Part shown: positions 16,743-26,299 of the stretch, piece by piece
How positions within the stretch are numbered: position 1 is the stretch's first letter
Layout: every line of letters starts with the position of its first letter
From: Streptomyces humi
Lineage (GTDB): Bacteria; Actinomycetota; Actinomycetes; Streptomycetales; Streptomycetaceae
Assembly: GCF_001005085.2 (NCBI RefSeq)
Contig: NZ_LBMU02000077.1
Coordinates: 1 to 64,000, forward strand
Direction: 5' to 3'
Length of the DNA: 64,000 bases
Program-made: the position numbers and the translations under genes
Notes under the pieces: generated by a model
The model's input: the letters and a program-made list of their open reading frames with translations, nothing else
The model's database searches: none
Told to the model about the DNA's origin: nothing

Positions 16743-17081
16743 CGCGGTTGGGGTCCTTCGCGGATTTCATGCGGTTCCCCCCGTGGGCCCCGCGCCGCTG
16801 TGCATTCTGTGTGGCCGGTGTGCGCGGGGTCCATCGTCAATGAATCGCCAAGTGACCGTCCGTAGCCCGATTTTGACGCATTGACGTCAACCTGCGTTCC
16901 GTTCTGGGTGATTCATTTGTGTTTCCTATGGAAATACTTTACGTATCGAGTCGATCTCGGGCCGTAGCGTGATCCCCCGCGGGGGGACTAGACCGACGTG
17001 TGCCTCCGTTTCACGTGCACTCAAATCACCCAAGTCGAGAGGGACTTAGGCGATTCGGGGCTGGGGGAGGGGACGCACGGC
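16743..17081. promoter_or_regulatory. Divergent promoter region between the two giant island genes
   Basis: This 339-bp gap separates the start codons of the LamG protein and the RHS protein. It is AT-rich in part (16900-16945) compared with its flanks. It contains a perfect 10-bp palindrome, TTGACGTCAA (16881-16890), and a GC palindrome, CCCCCGCGGGGG (16974-16985). Promoters could not be fixed with confidence. A common regulator of both genes is plausible. Confidence 0.5.
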
Positions 17082-20000
17082 ATGGCGTGGATTTCGGGGT
17101 GGAGACGCGGTCAGGCGGCCTGGGCTGCCCGGAGAGTTCGCCGCACGGCGGTGGTGATGGTCGGCGCCTTGGTGGTGGGCCTGCTACCCGCGGGCGCGGC
17201 CGCGGCGTCTCCAGCCAAGCCCCAGGTGGCACTTCCCGCCGCACCGCAGAACAGACGGGTCCCTCTATCCCGGCCATGGCCCAAACGCAGTTCAACTCCC
17301 AAGTCCTTCAAGCACTTCGACCCCAGCGGGCACACGAAGCTCCCTGCGCCGGGCAGCGCCATGGTGACCCTGCCCAACGAGGCTGCCTCCGCGAGCCTGA
17401 GCGCCAAGGCGACTCAGGTACGGGCCGGAAGTCTGCCCGTCCTGCTCGGTGCTGCCGCAGGTCCGCAGCCCCGGTCGGCAGCCGTCACCGGGTCACAGCG
17501 GATACGCGTGACAATGCTGGCCCAGAAGTCCGCGCGCACGGCCGGTGTTCATGGCGTGCTCTTGACGCTGCAACGCACCAGCCCGGGAAGCGGGAAGGTC
17601 GCGCTTCGCGTGGACGACTCGTCGTTCCGCTATGCCTTCGGCGGTGACTTCGCCTCGCGCCTCCACCTGGTTCAGCTGCCCGCCTGTGCGCTGACCACGC
17701 CGGAGCTGGCCAAGTGCCAGGCTCAGACCCCGGTGCGCACCGCCCCTGGATCGCCGCTGTCCGCGCAGGTCGCAGTTCCGGGACCGAGTGTGGCGTCGTC
17801 GGGTGCCACCGGCTCCGCCCGGTCGGTGACGGCGTCGTCCGGCGCCATGGTTGTTCTGGCCGCGACCGCTGGCACCTCAGGCTCGGCTGGTGACTACTCG
17901 GCGACCAGTCTGGCGCCGGGCGGTTCCTGGTCGACCTCGGGGAACACCGGCTCGTTCACCTACAGCTACCCAATTGCCGTACCGCCGGCTCTTGGCGGAG
18001 TGGCCCCGAATGTGGACCTGTCGTACAATTCCGCCGGCCAGGACGCGCGCACCGAGGGGACGAACAACCAGTCCTCGTGGTTGGGCGACGGCTGGGCCTC
18101 GACGGAGAACTATGTCGAACGCACCTACAAGTCGTGCGACGACGACTCCTCGTCCGGCGCGCCGAAGAACGACGGCGACGAGTGCTGGGCGGGCCAGATC
18201 CTGACCCTGTCGCTGAACGGCACGTCCACCGACATCGTCTACGACGACGCGACCAAGACCTTCCGTCCCGGCGACGACAACTCCACCACCAAGATCGAGG
18301 ACCTGAGCAACGGCACGAACGGCACCAAGAACGGGGAGTACTTCAAGGTCACCGAGGGCGGGGTGCAGTACTTCTTCGGCCTCAACCGCCTGCCGGGCTG
18401 GTCCAGCGGCAAGGACGAGACCAAGTCCGTGTGGACGGTGCCGGTGTACCACGCGCACAGCGGCGTGTCCGACTGCCCGGACAGCACCGACTTCGCCTCC
18501 ACCTCCTGCACGCTGGGCTACCGCTTCAACCTGGACTACGCGGTCGACACCCATGGCAACGCCACCGCCTGGTACTACACGCCGGAGACCGGTTACTACG
18601 GCGCGGACCTGAAGGACACCGCGGTGGCCTACACCCGCGGGGGCACCCTGTCCCGCATCGACTACGGCATGACCGCCACGACGATCTACTCCGGCACGGC
18701 GCCAGAGCAGATCGTGTTCGACGCCTCCGCCGAACGCTGCATCGCCGGCGCGCCCTCCGGCAATACCTGCGCGGACAGCCAGTTCACCCCTGCCAACGCC
18801 GCGTACTGGCCGGATGTGCCGGTCGACCTCAACTGCACCTCGGGCTCGTCGAGCTGCACCAGCCACGGTCCGAGCTTCTGGTCTCGCAAGCGCCTGACGT
18901 CGATCACCACCCAGATCCAGACGGGCGGCGTGACCAAGCAGGTCGACAAGTACAGCTTCACCCAGTCCTTCCCCGACGGCGGCGACCACGCCCCCACCCT
19001 GTGGCTGGACTCCATCCAGCACACCGGCCTGGACACCCTGGGCGGCGCATCGGGCAGCACCTCCACACCGGCAGTGAACTTCGACCCGCCGCTGCAGCTG
19101 CCCAACCGGGTCGGCACGATCCCGCAGATGCCGCTGATGTACCACGACCGCATCCAGACGGTCACCAGCGAGACCGGCGCCCAGACCACCGTCACCTACG
19201 ACCGGCCCAACTGCTCCAGCGCCCCGGCCAGTGACCCCAACGACCCCACGGACGCAGCCGCCAAGACCTTCGCGTCGACCAACACACTGTCGTGCTTCCC
19301 CGTGTACTGGACCCCCGACGGGCAGCCGGCCCCGTGGATGGACTGGTTCTACAAGTACAAGGTCACCGCGGTCGTCACCGAGGACACGCACAACTCCTAT
19401 CAGGACGGCACCGAGCCCAAGCTGGAGACGGACTATGCCTACAAGGGCAACCCCGGCTGGCACTACGACGACAACGAGCTCGTCAAGGCCAAAAACCGCA
19501 CCTGGGGGCAGTTCCGGGGCTACCCGGAGGTAGACGTCACCACCGGTGACCCCACCGTGTTCCATCTGACCAACGGCTCCAACGTCTACGACCAGAAAAC
19601 CCTGAGCAAGACCTATTACTTCCTAGGCATGAACGGTGACACCCTGCCCGGCGGCAAGACCCGCTCGGTGCCGGCGCTGACCAGCCAGGACGGCGCCGTC
19701 AGCGTGGCGGACAGCAATGCGCTGGCCGGGCAGGTCTTCGAGTCCGACACCTACACCGGTGCCACCGGAAGCCTGAACTCGGCCACCGTCACCGTGCCCA
19801 CCATCATCGGACCCACGGCCTCCCGCTCCCGCAGCGGCCTACCGGACCTCACCGGGCAGATGGTCCGCACCGTCAAAAGCCTCACCCGGCAGGCGGTCTC
19901 CTACGGCTGGCGCAAGACCGAGACCGACACCTTCTACAACACCACCCTGGGCAAGCCGACGACCGGCATGCCCGTACAGGTCGACGACCGCGGCGAGACC

Positions 20001-23000
20001 GCAGCCAGCGACAACGTCACCAACTGCACGTACAACCGCTACATCACCGGCAGCGTGGACACCCTCGTACTGCCCGCCGAGACCATCGCCACCGACCAGG
20101 ACTGTTCCGCAGCCGGGGCCACGCCTGGCGGCACGCTGATCTCAGACGTCCGCACGTCCTACGACGGCAACCCCTTCACCTACGACGGGGACGGCCAGCA
20201 GAACCCGATGCTTCCCAAGACCGGTGACGTCACCCTGGTCCAGAAAGCGTCCGCATCCACCGGCGCCACCGCGACCGCGTTCGTCGACGAATCCTCCGTC
20301 GCCTACGACGGCTACGGACGCGTCACACTGACCACACGCACGCCCCACTCCACCGCTCCCAACGGCGCCAGCCTCTCCCAGAACACCGCCACCAGCTACA
20401 CGCCGGCCACGGGAGAGCTCCCGACAGACATCGTCACAGCCATCCAGGTCACCCCCGGGGCCACCTGCACCACCGCCACAACCAGCTCCAAAGACTGCCA
20501 GGTCTCCCACAGCACCATGGACCCGTCCCGCGGCCAGCCCACCGCCCAGACCAATGCGGCCGGCCGACTCACCTCACTCACCTACGACGCCCTCGGCCGC
20601 CTCAACGGGGTATGGCTGCCCAACGAGAGCAAGACCAACGGCGCCCCCGCGAACACGACCTACACCTACAGCCTGTCCCAGACAGGACCCTCGATCGTCG
20701 CCGCCAACTCCCTCCTGGACAACGGCAGCTACGCGGCCAGCGAAACGCTGTACGACGCCATGCTGCGCCCCGTGCAGACTCAGGCGACCGCAGAGAACGC
20801 GAGCACGGCGGTCAGCGACACCCAGTACGACTCGCACGGCTGGACCGTCGTCACCAACAACGCCTACAACGTGGCGGGCAGCCCCCGCAACACCCAGATC
20901 CCCGTGTCCCAGGTGAGCATCCCCGACACCACCGTCACCGACCACGACGCAATGGGCCGCGCAGACCTGGTCACCGAGGAGCACAACGGCCTCAAGACCT
21001 GGACCACGACCACCGCCTACACGGGAGACAAGACCACCGTCCTGCCCCCGAAGGGTGGCGTCGCCACCACTGCAGTCGTCAACGCACGCGGCCAGAACAC
21101 TGAACTCGACCAGTACACCGTCGCACCCACCGTCTCCGGCAACGCGGCCAACGGGTTCACCGCCACCGACGGCACCACCTCACCCACCACCTACGGCTAC
21201 GACGCCGCCGGACAGCAGCACCAGGTCACCGGCCCCGATCACACCGTATGGACGTTCGACTACGACCTCCTCGGACGCAAGAAGACCCAGAACGACCCTG
21301 ATGTGGGCAAGAGCAGCTACGGCTACGACGATGCCGGCAACCTCGTGTCCACCACCGACGAGGCGAAACAGATCGAACTCGACTACACCTACGACCTCTT
21401 GGGCCGCAAACTCACCGCCAGTGACAAGTCGAAGTCCAACTTCCAGTTCGCCTCCTGGCTGTACGACACCAAGCGCATCGGCCTGCCGACCTCATCGACC
21501 CGCTACGTCCAGGGCACCACTGGCGGCTACACGATCGCCACCACCGGCTACACCGCCCTCGGCCAGCCGACCGGCACGACGATCTCCCTGCCGGCCTCCG
21601 AGACACCGCTGCCGTCGACCTACACGACGACTTACACGTACACCATCAACGACCAGTTGCTGGCCACCCAGACCGATCCGTCCACCAAGGGGCTGAGCAG
21701 CGAGGTCATCGACTACGACCACGACGCGCTGGGCAACCCGACGGCCAGCAGCAGCGGCAGCGTCAGCAGCTATGTCAGCTCGACCGTCTACACGGACTTC
21801 GGCGCCCCGTCGCGCGTCGTCCAGGGCGCATCGACCAACCCGGCCACGACCACCTATCACTACAACGACCAGACCCGCCGACTGACGGAACGGACCATCG
21901 ACCGGACCCAGGCCCCCGGCCCGACAGTCGATGACACGAAGTACACCTACGACGCCTTCGGTAACCCGATCTCCACCACCGACCTGCAGTCGGAAACCGG
22001 CAACACCGTCACCGACCAGCAGTGCTACGGCTACGACGCCCTGGACCGGCTCACGGATGCCTGGACCGCCACCAACTGCACCGTCAACCCACCCACGGCC
22101 AGCACTCTCACCACAACGCCCGGCTCCTATTGGCAGTCCTTCAGCTACGACGCCATAGGCGACCGCCGCCAGAGCATCGACCATGCCATCGGCAGCTCCG
22201 GTACCAACGTCACCACGGCCTACGTCAATGGGTGCACCGCCAACTGCAATGCCACCGGCGCCCAGCCACACACCCTCACCTCCACCACCGGCGGCACCAA
22301 CCCCACGACCTTCGGCTACGACGAAAACGGCAACCTACACACCCGCACCCCCACTACCGGACCCGGCCAGACCCTGACCTGGGACGACGAAGGCCACCTG
22401 GCCCAAGTCGACACCAGCGGCTCCAGCCCCGCCACCACCAAGTACCTGTACGACGCCGACGGCAACCAGCTCATCCGCCGCGACCCCGGCCAAACCACCC
22501 TCTTCGTCGGCGACACAGAGATCGTCGTCAACACCGGCGTCACCCCCAATGTCCTCCTCGGCGCCCTTCGCACCTACACCCACGGCGGCACCGGGACCCC
22601 CGTAGCCCTCCACTCCAGCCTTGTCGGCGGGGGCGTGAAGTACCTCTTCAGCGCCCCCAACGGCACCGCGACCCTGTCGATGGACACCACCACCCAGCAG
22701 GTCGCCCGCCAGCAGTACACCCCCTACGGCCAGCCCCGAGCCAGCGCCAACACCACTACCTGGCCCGACCCCACCCACACCTACCTCGGCAAACCCCAGG
22801 ACACCACCACCGGCTACACAGACGTCGGCGCCCGGAAATACGACCCCACCCTCGGCCGCTTCATCAGCGCCGACCCGCTCCTCCAGCCGACCAGCCCACA
22901 GTCACTCGGAGGCTACACCTACGCCAGTGACAACCCCGTCACCAACAGCGACCCGAGCGGCCTCATGGCCTGCCAGACTCCTGACGAGTGTGGCGGCGGT

Positions 23001-24296
23001 GCCCAGTACGGCAACAACACGCCGACCCGGAACAGCGGCGGCAAGGCGCTCAACGACGCTTCCTGGGGTTGCAACGGCTGTGACGTCGTCAACAGCTCCA
23101 ATAGCGACCCGAACAACCAGGGGGAAGTGGACGCAAGTAAGCGCCGCGCTGCCAGTGCGGCCTTCCACAAGAAGTACATGGAGATCTACCCGCAGGTCTT
23201 CATTCCTCGCAACTGGAAATACGCCAACCAGTTCGCCAAGATCTTCAACGAAGAGACTGACACCGCGTGCCGAGACTTCGGCTGGGACTGCCTGGCGGAC
23301 CCGCAGGACGCTGCAGAGGCCGAGGCCGACCAGCACATCATTACCCACCTGAAATTCCTCACCTGCATGGCACTCGGCCACGGAACCGGCTGCCTGGGCA
23401 AGACCGGCACCTCCATCGGGGTAGCCGCGGCTGCCATATTTGCCCTCACAGGAGGCGGCGGGGAAGGTCCCGGCGGCGGCTTCAGAGGCAAAGGCCTTGG
23501 CGGTGGGAAGTGCAGCTTCTCGCCCGACACCCCTGTCCTCATGGCCAAGGGCAGAACCAAGCCCATCGGCAAGATCAAGCCGGGTGACAAGGTCGAATCC
23601 GCCGACCCCACGACCGCCAAGGACAAGGGTGCCCGAACCGTCCAGCACGTCTGGATCAATCACGACAACGACCTCCTCGACGTCATCATCAATACCGGTC
23701 ACGGCCGTACGGAGATCATCCACACCACCTCCAACCATCCCTTCTACGACGCCACCACCCGCACCTGGGTACCCGCCGGCAGCCTCAAACCCGGCGACCA
23801 CCTCGCCAGCGTCCATGACCAGCCCACCACCGTCGTAAGGGTCCACGGCACACCTGGCGCCGCCAACCGCTACAACCTCACTGTCGAGCAGCTCCACACG
23901 TACTATGTACTGGCTGGGTCGACGCCGGTCCTGGTGCATAACACCTGCGGCGACGTCGCGCTGGGGGCGGGTGAAGGAACTGCTGACGCCCTGAAATCCT
24001 TCACATCGACGAAGCCGGAGACGGAATTTGTCTTCGATTCGAGCTCGGGGAGATTCCTGGCAGGTGATCGTGAGCGCATTCCCGGGGGTCTCAGCCCGCA
24101 TGAACAGCTTGCGGAAAAGGCGGGCATGGATAGAGGGACAGTCCTGGGCGGCACGCTCTTCCGAGATAATGGGCGCCTGGTGTTCACGGAAAATAGCGGT
24201 CACTACGGCCACAGATGGACAGACTCCACGCGCCAGCAGTTCCAGAAATTCATGAGTGATCAAGGCATTGACTTCGACTACAGGCCATGGGGTTGA
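17082..24296 (+). CDS. Secreted RHS/YD-repeat polymorphic toxin with HINT domain and C-terminal toxin module
   Basis: A 2404-residue exported protein. The ATG at 17082 (MAWISGWRRG) follows GGGGAGGGGAC; the earlier in-frame start lacks support. Residues about 1-45 are a signal peptide with an Arg-rich n-region (RRVRRTAVVMVGALVVGLLP). Residues about 290-600 match the SpvB-like entry region (VAPNVDLSYNSAGQ). Residues about 1060-1810 are YD repeats (repeated GYDAxG and YDxLGR motifs), which build a beta-cage in RHS proteins. Residues about 1900-1962 are the RHS core (GRFISADPLL to NSDPSGL). A HINT/intein-like autoprocessing domain begins at Cys2144 (KCSFSPDTPV), contains TSNHPFYD, and ends with the VHN motif at about 2287. 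The last 117 residues are a variable toxin-like module with SGHYGHRW and a terminal DFDYRPWG. HINT cleavage would free this module. The toxin family could not be named with certainty; its activity is unknown. The downstream gene is the likely immunity partner. Confidence 0.88.
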   Translation: MAWISGWRRGQAAWAARRVRRTAVVMVGALVVGLLPAGAAAASPAKPQVALPAAPQNRRVPLSRPWPKRSSTPKSFKHFDPSGHTKLPAPGSAMVTLPNEAASASLSAKATQVRAGSLPVLLGAAAGPQPRSAAVTGSQRIRVTMLAQKSARTAGVHGVLLTLQRTSPGSGKVALRVDDSSFRYAFGGDFASRLHLVQLPACALTTPELAKCQAQTPVRTAPGSPLSAQVAVPGPSVASSGATGSARSVTASSGAMVVLAATAGTSGSAGDYSATSLAPGGSWSTSGNTGSFTYSYPIAVPPALGGVAPNVDLSYNSAGQDARTEGTNNQSSWLGDGWASTENYVERTYKSCDDDSSSGAPKNDGDECWAGQILTLSLNGTSTDIVYDDATKTFRPGDDNSTTKIEDLSNGTNGTKNGEYFKVTEGGVQYFFGLNRLPGWSSGKDETKSVWTVPVYHAHSGVSDCPDSTDFASTSCTLGYRFNLDYAVDTHGNATAWYYTPETGYYGADLKDTAVAYTRGGTLSRIDYGMTATTIYSGTAPEQIVFDASAERCIAGAPSGNTCADSQFTPANAAYWPDVPVDLNCTSGSSSCTSHGPSFWSRKRLTSITTQIQTGGVTKQVDKYSFTQSFPDGGDHAPTLWLDSIQHTGLDTLGGASGSTSTPAVNFDPPLQLPNRVGTIPQMPLMYHDRIQTVTSETGAQTTVTYDRPNCSSAPASDPNDPTDAAAKTFASTNTLSCFPVYWTPDGQPAPWMDWFYKYKVTAVVTEDTHNSYQDGTEPKLETDYAYKGNPGWHYDDNELVKAKNRTWGQFRGYPEVDVTTGDPTVFHLTNGSNVYDQKTLSKTYYFLGMNGDTLPGGKTRSVPALTSQDGAVSVADSNALAGQVFESDTYTGATGSLNSATVTVPTIIGPTASRSRSGLPDLTGQMVRTVKSLTRQAVSYGWRKTETDTFYNTTLGKPTTGMPVQVDDRGETAASDNVTNCTYNRYITGSVDTLVLPAETIATDQDCSAAGATPGGTLISDVRTSYDGNPFTYDGDGQQNPMLPKTGDVTLVQKASASTGATATAFVDESSVAYDGYGRVTLTTRTPHSTAPNGASLSQNTATSYTPATGELPTDIVTAIQVTPGATCTTATTSSKDCQVSHSTMDPSRGQPTAQTNAAGRLTSLTYDALGRLNGVWLPNESKTNGAPANTTYTYSLSQTGPSIVAANSLLDNGSYAASETLYDAMLRPVQTQATAENASTAVSDTQYDSHGWTVVTNNAYNVAGSPRNTQIPVSQVSIPDTTVTDHDAMGRADLVTEEHNGLKTWTTTTAYTGDKTTVLPPKGGVATTAVVNARGQNTELDQYTVAPTVSGNAANGFTATDGTTSPTTYGYDAAGQQHQVTGPDHTVWTFDYDLLGRKKTQNDPDVGKSSYGYDDAGNLVSTTDEAKQIELDYTYDLLGRKLTASDKSKSNFQFASWLYDTKRIGLPTSSTRYVQGTTGGYTIATTGYTALGQPTGTTISLPASETPLPSTYTTTYTYTINDQLLATQTDPSTKGLSSEVIDYDHDALGNPTASSSGSVSSYVSSTVYTDFGAPSRVVQGASTNPATTTYHYNDQTRRLTERTIDRTQAPGPTVDDTKYTYDAFGNPISTTDLQSETGNTVTDQQCYGYDALDRLTDAWTATNCTVNPPTASTLTTTPGSYWQSFSYDAIGDRRQSIDHAIGSSGTNVTTAYVNGCTANCNATGAQPHTLTSTTGGTNPTTFGYDENGNLHTRTPTTGPGQTLTWDDEGHLAQVDTSGSSPATTKYLYDADGNQLIRRDPGQTTLFVGDTEIVVNTGVTPNVLLGALRTYTHGGTGTPVALHSSLVGGGVKYLFSAPNGTATLSMDTTTQQVARQQYTPYGQPRASANTTTWPDPTHTYLGKPQDTTTGYTDVGARKYDPTLGRFISADPLLQPTSPQSLGGYTYASDNPVTNSDPSGLMACQTPDECGGGAQYGNNTPTRNSGGKALNDASWGCNGCDVVNSSNSDPNNQGEVDASKRRAASAAFHKKYMEIYPQVFIPRNWKYANQFAKIFNEETDTACRDFGWDCLADPQDAAEAEADQHIITHLKFLTCMALGHGTGCLGKTGTSIGVAAAAIFALTGGGGEGPGGGFRGKGLGGGKCSFSPDTPVLMAKGRTKPIGKIKPGDKVESADPTTAKDKGARTVQHVWINHDNDLLDVIINTGHGRTEIIHTTSNHPFYDATTRTWVPAGSLKPGDHLASVHDQPTTVVRVHGTPGAANRYNLTVEQLHTYYVLAGSTPVLVHNTCGDVALGAGEGTADALKSFTSTKPETEFVFDSSSGRFLAGDRERIPGGLSPHEQLAEKAGMDRGTVLGGTLFRDNGRLVFTENSGHYGHRWTDSTRQQFQKFMSDQGIDFDYRPWG
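23946..24296 (+). other. C-terminal toxin-like module of the RHS protein
   Basis: Codons after the HINT VHN motif to the stop encode 117 residues. The DNA becomes visibly richer in A and T here than in the YD-repeat region, which suggests that this tip has a separate origin. Motifs are FVFDSSSGRFLAG, LSPHEQLAEKAG, GGTLFRDNGRLVFTE and SGHYGHRWT. The conserved His, Glu and Trp of the SGHYG block are candidate functional residues. It resembles polymorphic-toxin tips catalogued in actinobacteria, possibly the bacterial toxin 43 type, but that name is a recollection and not a search result. Confidence 0.65.
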
Positions 24297-24297
24297 G

Positions 24298-24723
24298 ATG
24301 GGCAATTGGACTCCGGTGGTGTACCGAGGAGATGGGGCATGGATCGGGATCATGCCTGACGGCCGTATTGGGGTCGGGGTGGAATCGGAAGGGCGCGCTG
24401 CGCTTGTGAGCTCCGGGTTCGTTCCTATGTGGCCCTACATGGAACGTGATCTCTCTGAATCCTTGACTGAATTTTCCGGCTCGTGGGTACAACTCCGTCA
24501 GGGTGGTGTATCAACTCCTGAGAGGCTAATTGAGTTGACGGTCGAGTCGGCGTGGAAGTCTGGCCGTTCGTACTGGATGCAACTGGCCGCTCCGTGGGTG
24601 ATTGAAATGTCTCACCGAGAGGATTTCGATCAAGATGTCGTTCGAGGGATTCTCCGTGAAATGGAAACCTCTGAGGTGTTGCCCGTAGAGGTTCGAGATC
24701 AGGCGCGGTGTGCTGGTGAATAG
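24298..24723 (+). CDS. Small protein, probable immunity to the RHS toxin
   Basis: A 141-residue protein with no recognised domain, no signal peptide and no transmembrane segment. The ATG at 24298 lies one base after the RHS stop (TGAGATG), so translation is coupled. An earlier in-frame start at 24256 would sit inside the toxin. The composition is markedly less GC-rich than the chromosome, like the toxin module before it. Trp-rich stretches (MGNWTPVVYRGDGAWIG, WKSGRSYWMQLAAPW) and acidic clusters fit a toxin-binding immunity protein. The call rests on position: in RHS/CDI-type systems the gene directly after the toxin tip neutralises it in the producing cell. Confidence 0.7.
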   Translation: MGNWTPVVYRGDGAWIGIMPDGRIGVGVESEGRAALVSSGFVPMWPYMERDLSESLTEFSGSWVQLRQGGVSTPERLIELTVESAWKSGRSYWMQLAAPWVIEMSHREDFDQDVVRGILREMETSEVLPVEVRDQARCAGE

Positions 24724-24941
24724 GCTGTGCCTGCAAATGTCTCGTCTGGTTTCACTCTCGCGAGAATTCTGTAGCGTGGATCTGGTGAACATCCAGACGG
24801 CGGATTGGAATTGGGTGACCGTGCCGGACTGATGGCGGTCGGTTACCTTCTGGTGATTGATCGAGATCTACGTGAAGAGCCCCGCCGGGAGATCGCGGCG
24901 GGGCTCTTCACGTAGCTTGACGGCAGTAGTTGACGGCAACG
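24724..24941. other. Gap between immunity gene and integrase
   Basis: The 218-bp gap holds the bidirectional hairpin described separately and no credible ORF. The first part, 24724-24860, is relatively AT-rich and has no structure that could be read by eye. Confidence 0.4.
24868..24915. terminator. Perfect 19-bp bidirectional terminator
   Basis: CTACGTGAAGAGCCCCGCC (24868-24886) and its exact complement GGCGGGGCTCTTCACGTAG (24897-24915) surround a 10-nt loop. It stands between the plus-strand immunity gene and the minus-strand integrase remnant and can terminate both. Confidence 0.85.
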
Positions 24942-26270
24942 TCAGGGGACGGGGGCTACGCAGAGGGGAGGTTCGTCGCCGTCGTCGGGCTTGCTGGTGT
25001 TCCAGGTGGGCTCGCGGAGGGCGTGACCGAGGAGGTCGATGGCGTCGCGCTGGAGGCGGAGTCGGACGTGGGCGTACACGGCGGCGGTGACGCCGATGTG
25101 GGCGTGCCCCAACAGCTCCTTGATCACGACGAGTTCGACGCCCTGTTCCAGGAGGAGGGTCGCGGCCGAGTGCCGCAGATCATGGAAACGAATGCGGCGG
25201 AGACGGGCCCGGTGGAGCAGGGTGTTGAAGTGGCGGGTGAGGGTGGCTCCTTCGATTGGGGAGCCGTCGGGGCGGGTGAAGACGTAGCCGCTGTCCTTCC
25301 AGTCCGTCCCGGCCGCTTCGCGTTCTTTGCGCTGCCGGTCGCGGTGCTGTTCGAGGGAGCGCAGGCACGCGGTGGGCAGTGCGATCCGTCGCTCCGAGTT
25401 CTGGGTCTTCGTCGGGAGGGCGGTCAGGCCGCTGGAGTTGGTGCGCTGGAGGGTGCGTCGGATGCTGGCGGTTCCGCCGGCCAGGTCGAGGTCTTCCCAG
25501 CGCAGGCCGAGGAGTTCGCCCTTGCGGAGGCCGGTGTGCAGAGCGAGTTCGAACAGCGGCTGCAACCGGTGTCCGCTGGCGGCGGCCAGAAACTCGCGCG
25601 CTTCTTCGGTGGTGAGGGGTTCGAAGCGGCGCGGCCATGGTGCGCCGGTGCGGACGTTGCGGGCTACATTGTGTGGGATCTCCCCCTCGCGCACGGCGTG
25701 CTCCAGGGCGGGCTTGAGCACGGAGTGCACGTAGGTCAGGGTCAGCGGTGAGAGCCGTCTTGCGCAGCACTTTCCGGCAGCGCAGCAGAGGGGCTCGACA
25801 CGGGCGGCGTCGAGACCGCGCGCAGCATTGGCAGGTGGTGCGGAGCTGGTTGAGCCAGGTGCGGACGTCCTTGGCGGTGAGTTTGGCGAGCTTCTTCCGT
25901 CCGAGGCCGGGGATGAGGTAGAGGCGGGTGACAGCGGTGTAGCGGGTGTGGGGTGTTTTCGCGGAGCTGGTGGACGGCGACAGCGTCGAGCCAGTACGTC
26001 AGGTAGGCGGCCAGGCTGCCCTGTGCGGGCGGCGCGGGGAGGCCGCGGTTGCTGGCGGCGATCTTCTCGCTGAGTTTGGCCAGTGCTTCCTTCCGCGAAC
26101 TGCCGTAGACGCGGATGCACTTGCGGGTATTGCCGGGGGCGAGGACGTATCCGGCGGCTTCCCAGCGGTTGTCTTTCCGCTGGTAGACGGTTCCGTCGCC
26201 GTTGGCGCCGGCTGGCTCTGTCCGATGCCCTCGTACCCCCACGACTTGTAGAGCGCGTGGACCTTTCCAT
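24942..26270 (-). pseudogene. Tyrosine recombinase (integrase) broken by three frameshifts
   Basis: Read across three frames, the gene gives a typical actinomycete tyrosine integrase. The N-terminus YKSWGYEGIGQSQP is in one frame and NGDGTVYQRKDNRWEAAG is in another; a base is missing near 26215. A base seems inserted near 25955 (E-N-T to H-T-R-Y-T) and another near 25815 (C-Q-C-C-A to G-L-D). The catalytic half, in the last frame, is intact: Arg in TGLRKGELLG, HxxR in FHDLRHSAATLL, His in LLGHAHIG, and Tyr in AVYAHVRL. It lies near attR, as expected for an island integrase. Unless the shifts are sequence errors, it cannot be made, so the island should be immobile. Confidence 0.8.
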
Positions 26271-26299
26271 GGCTGGCGGCTGGGTTGACCGTCGCGGCC

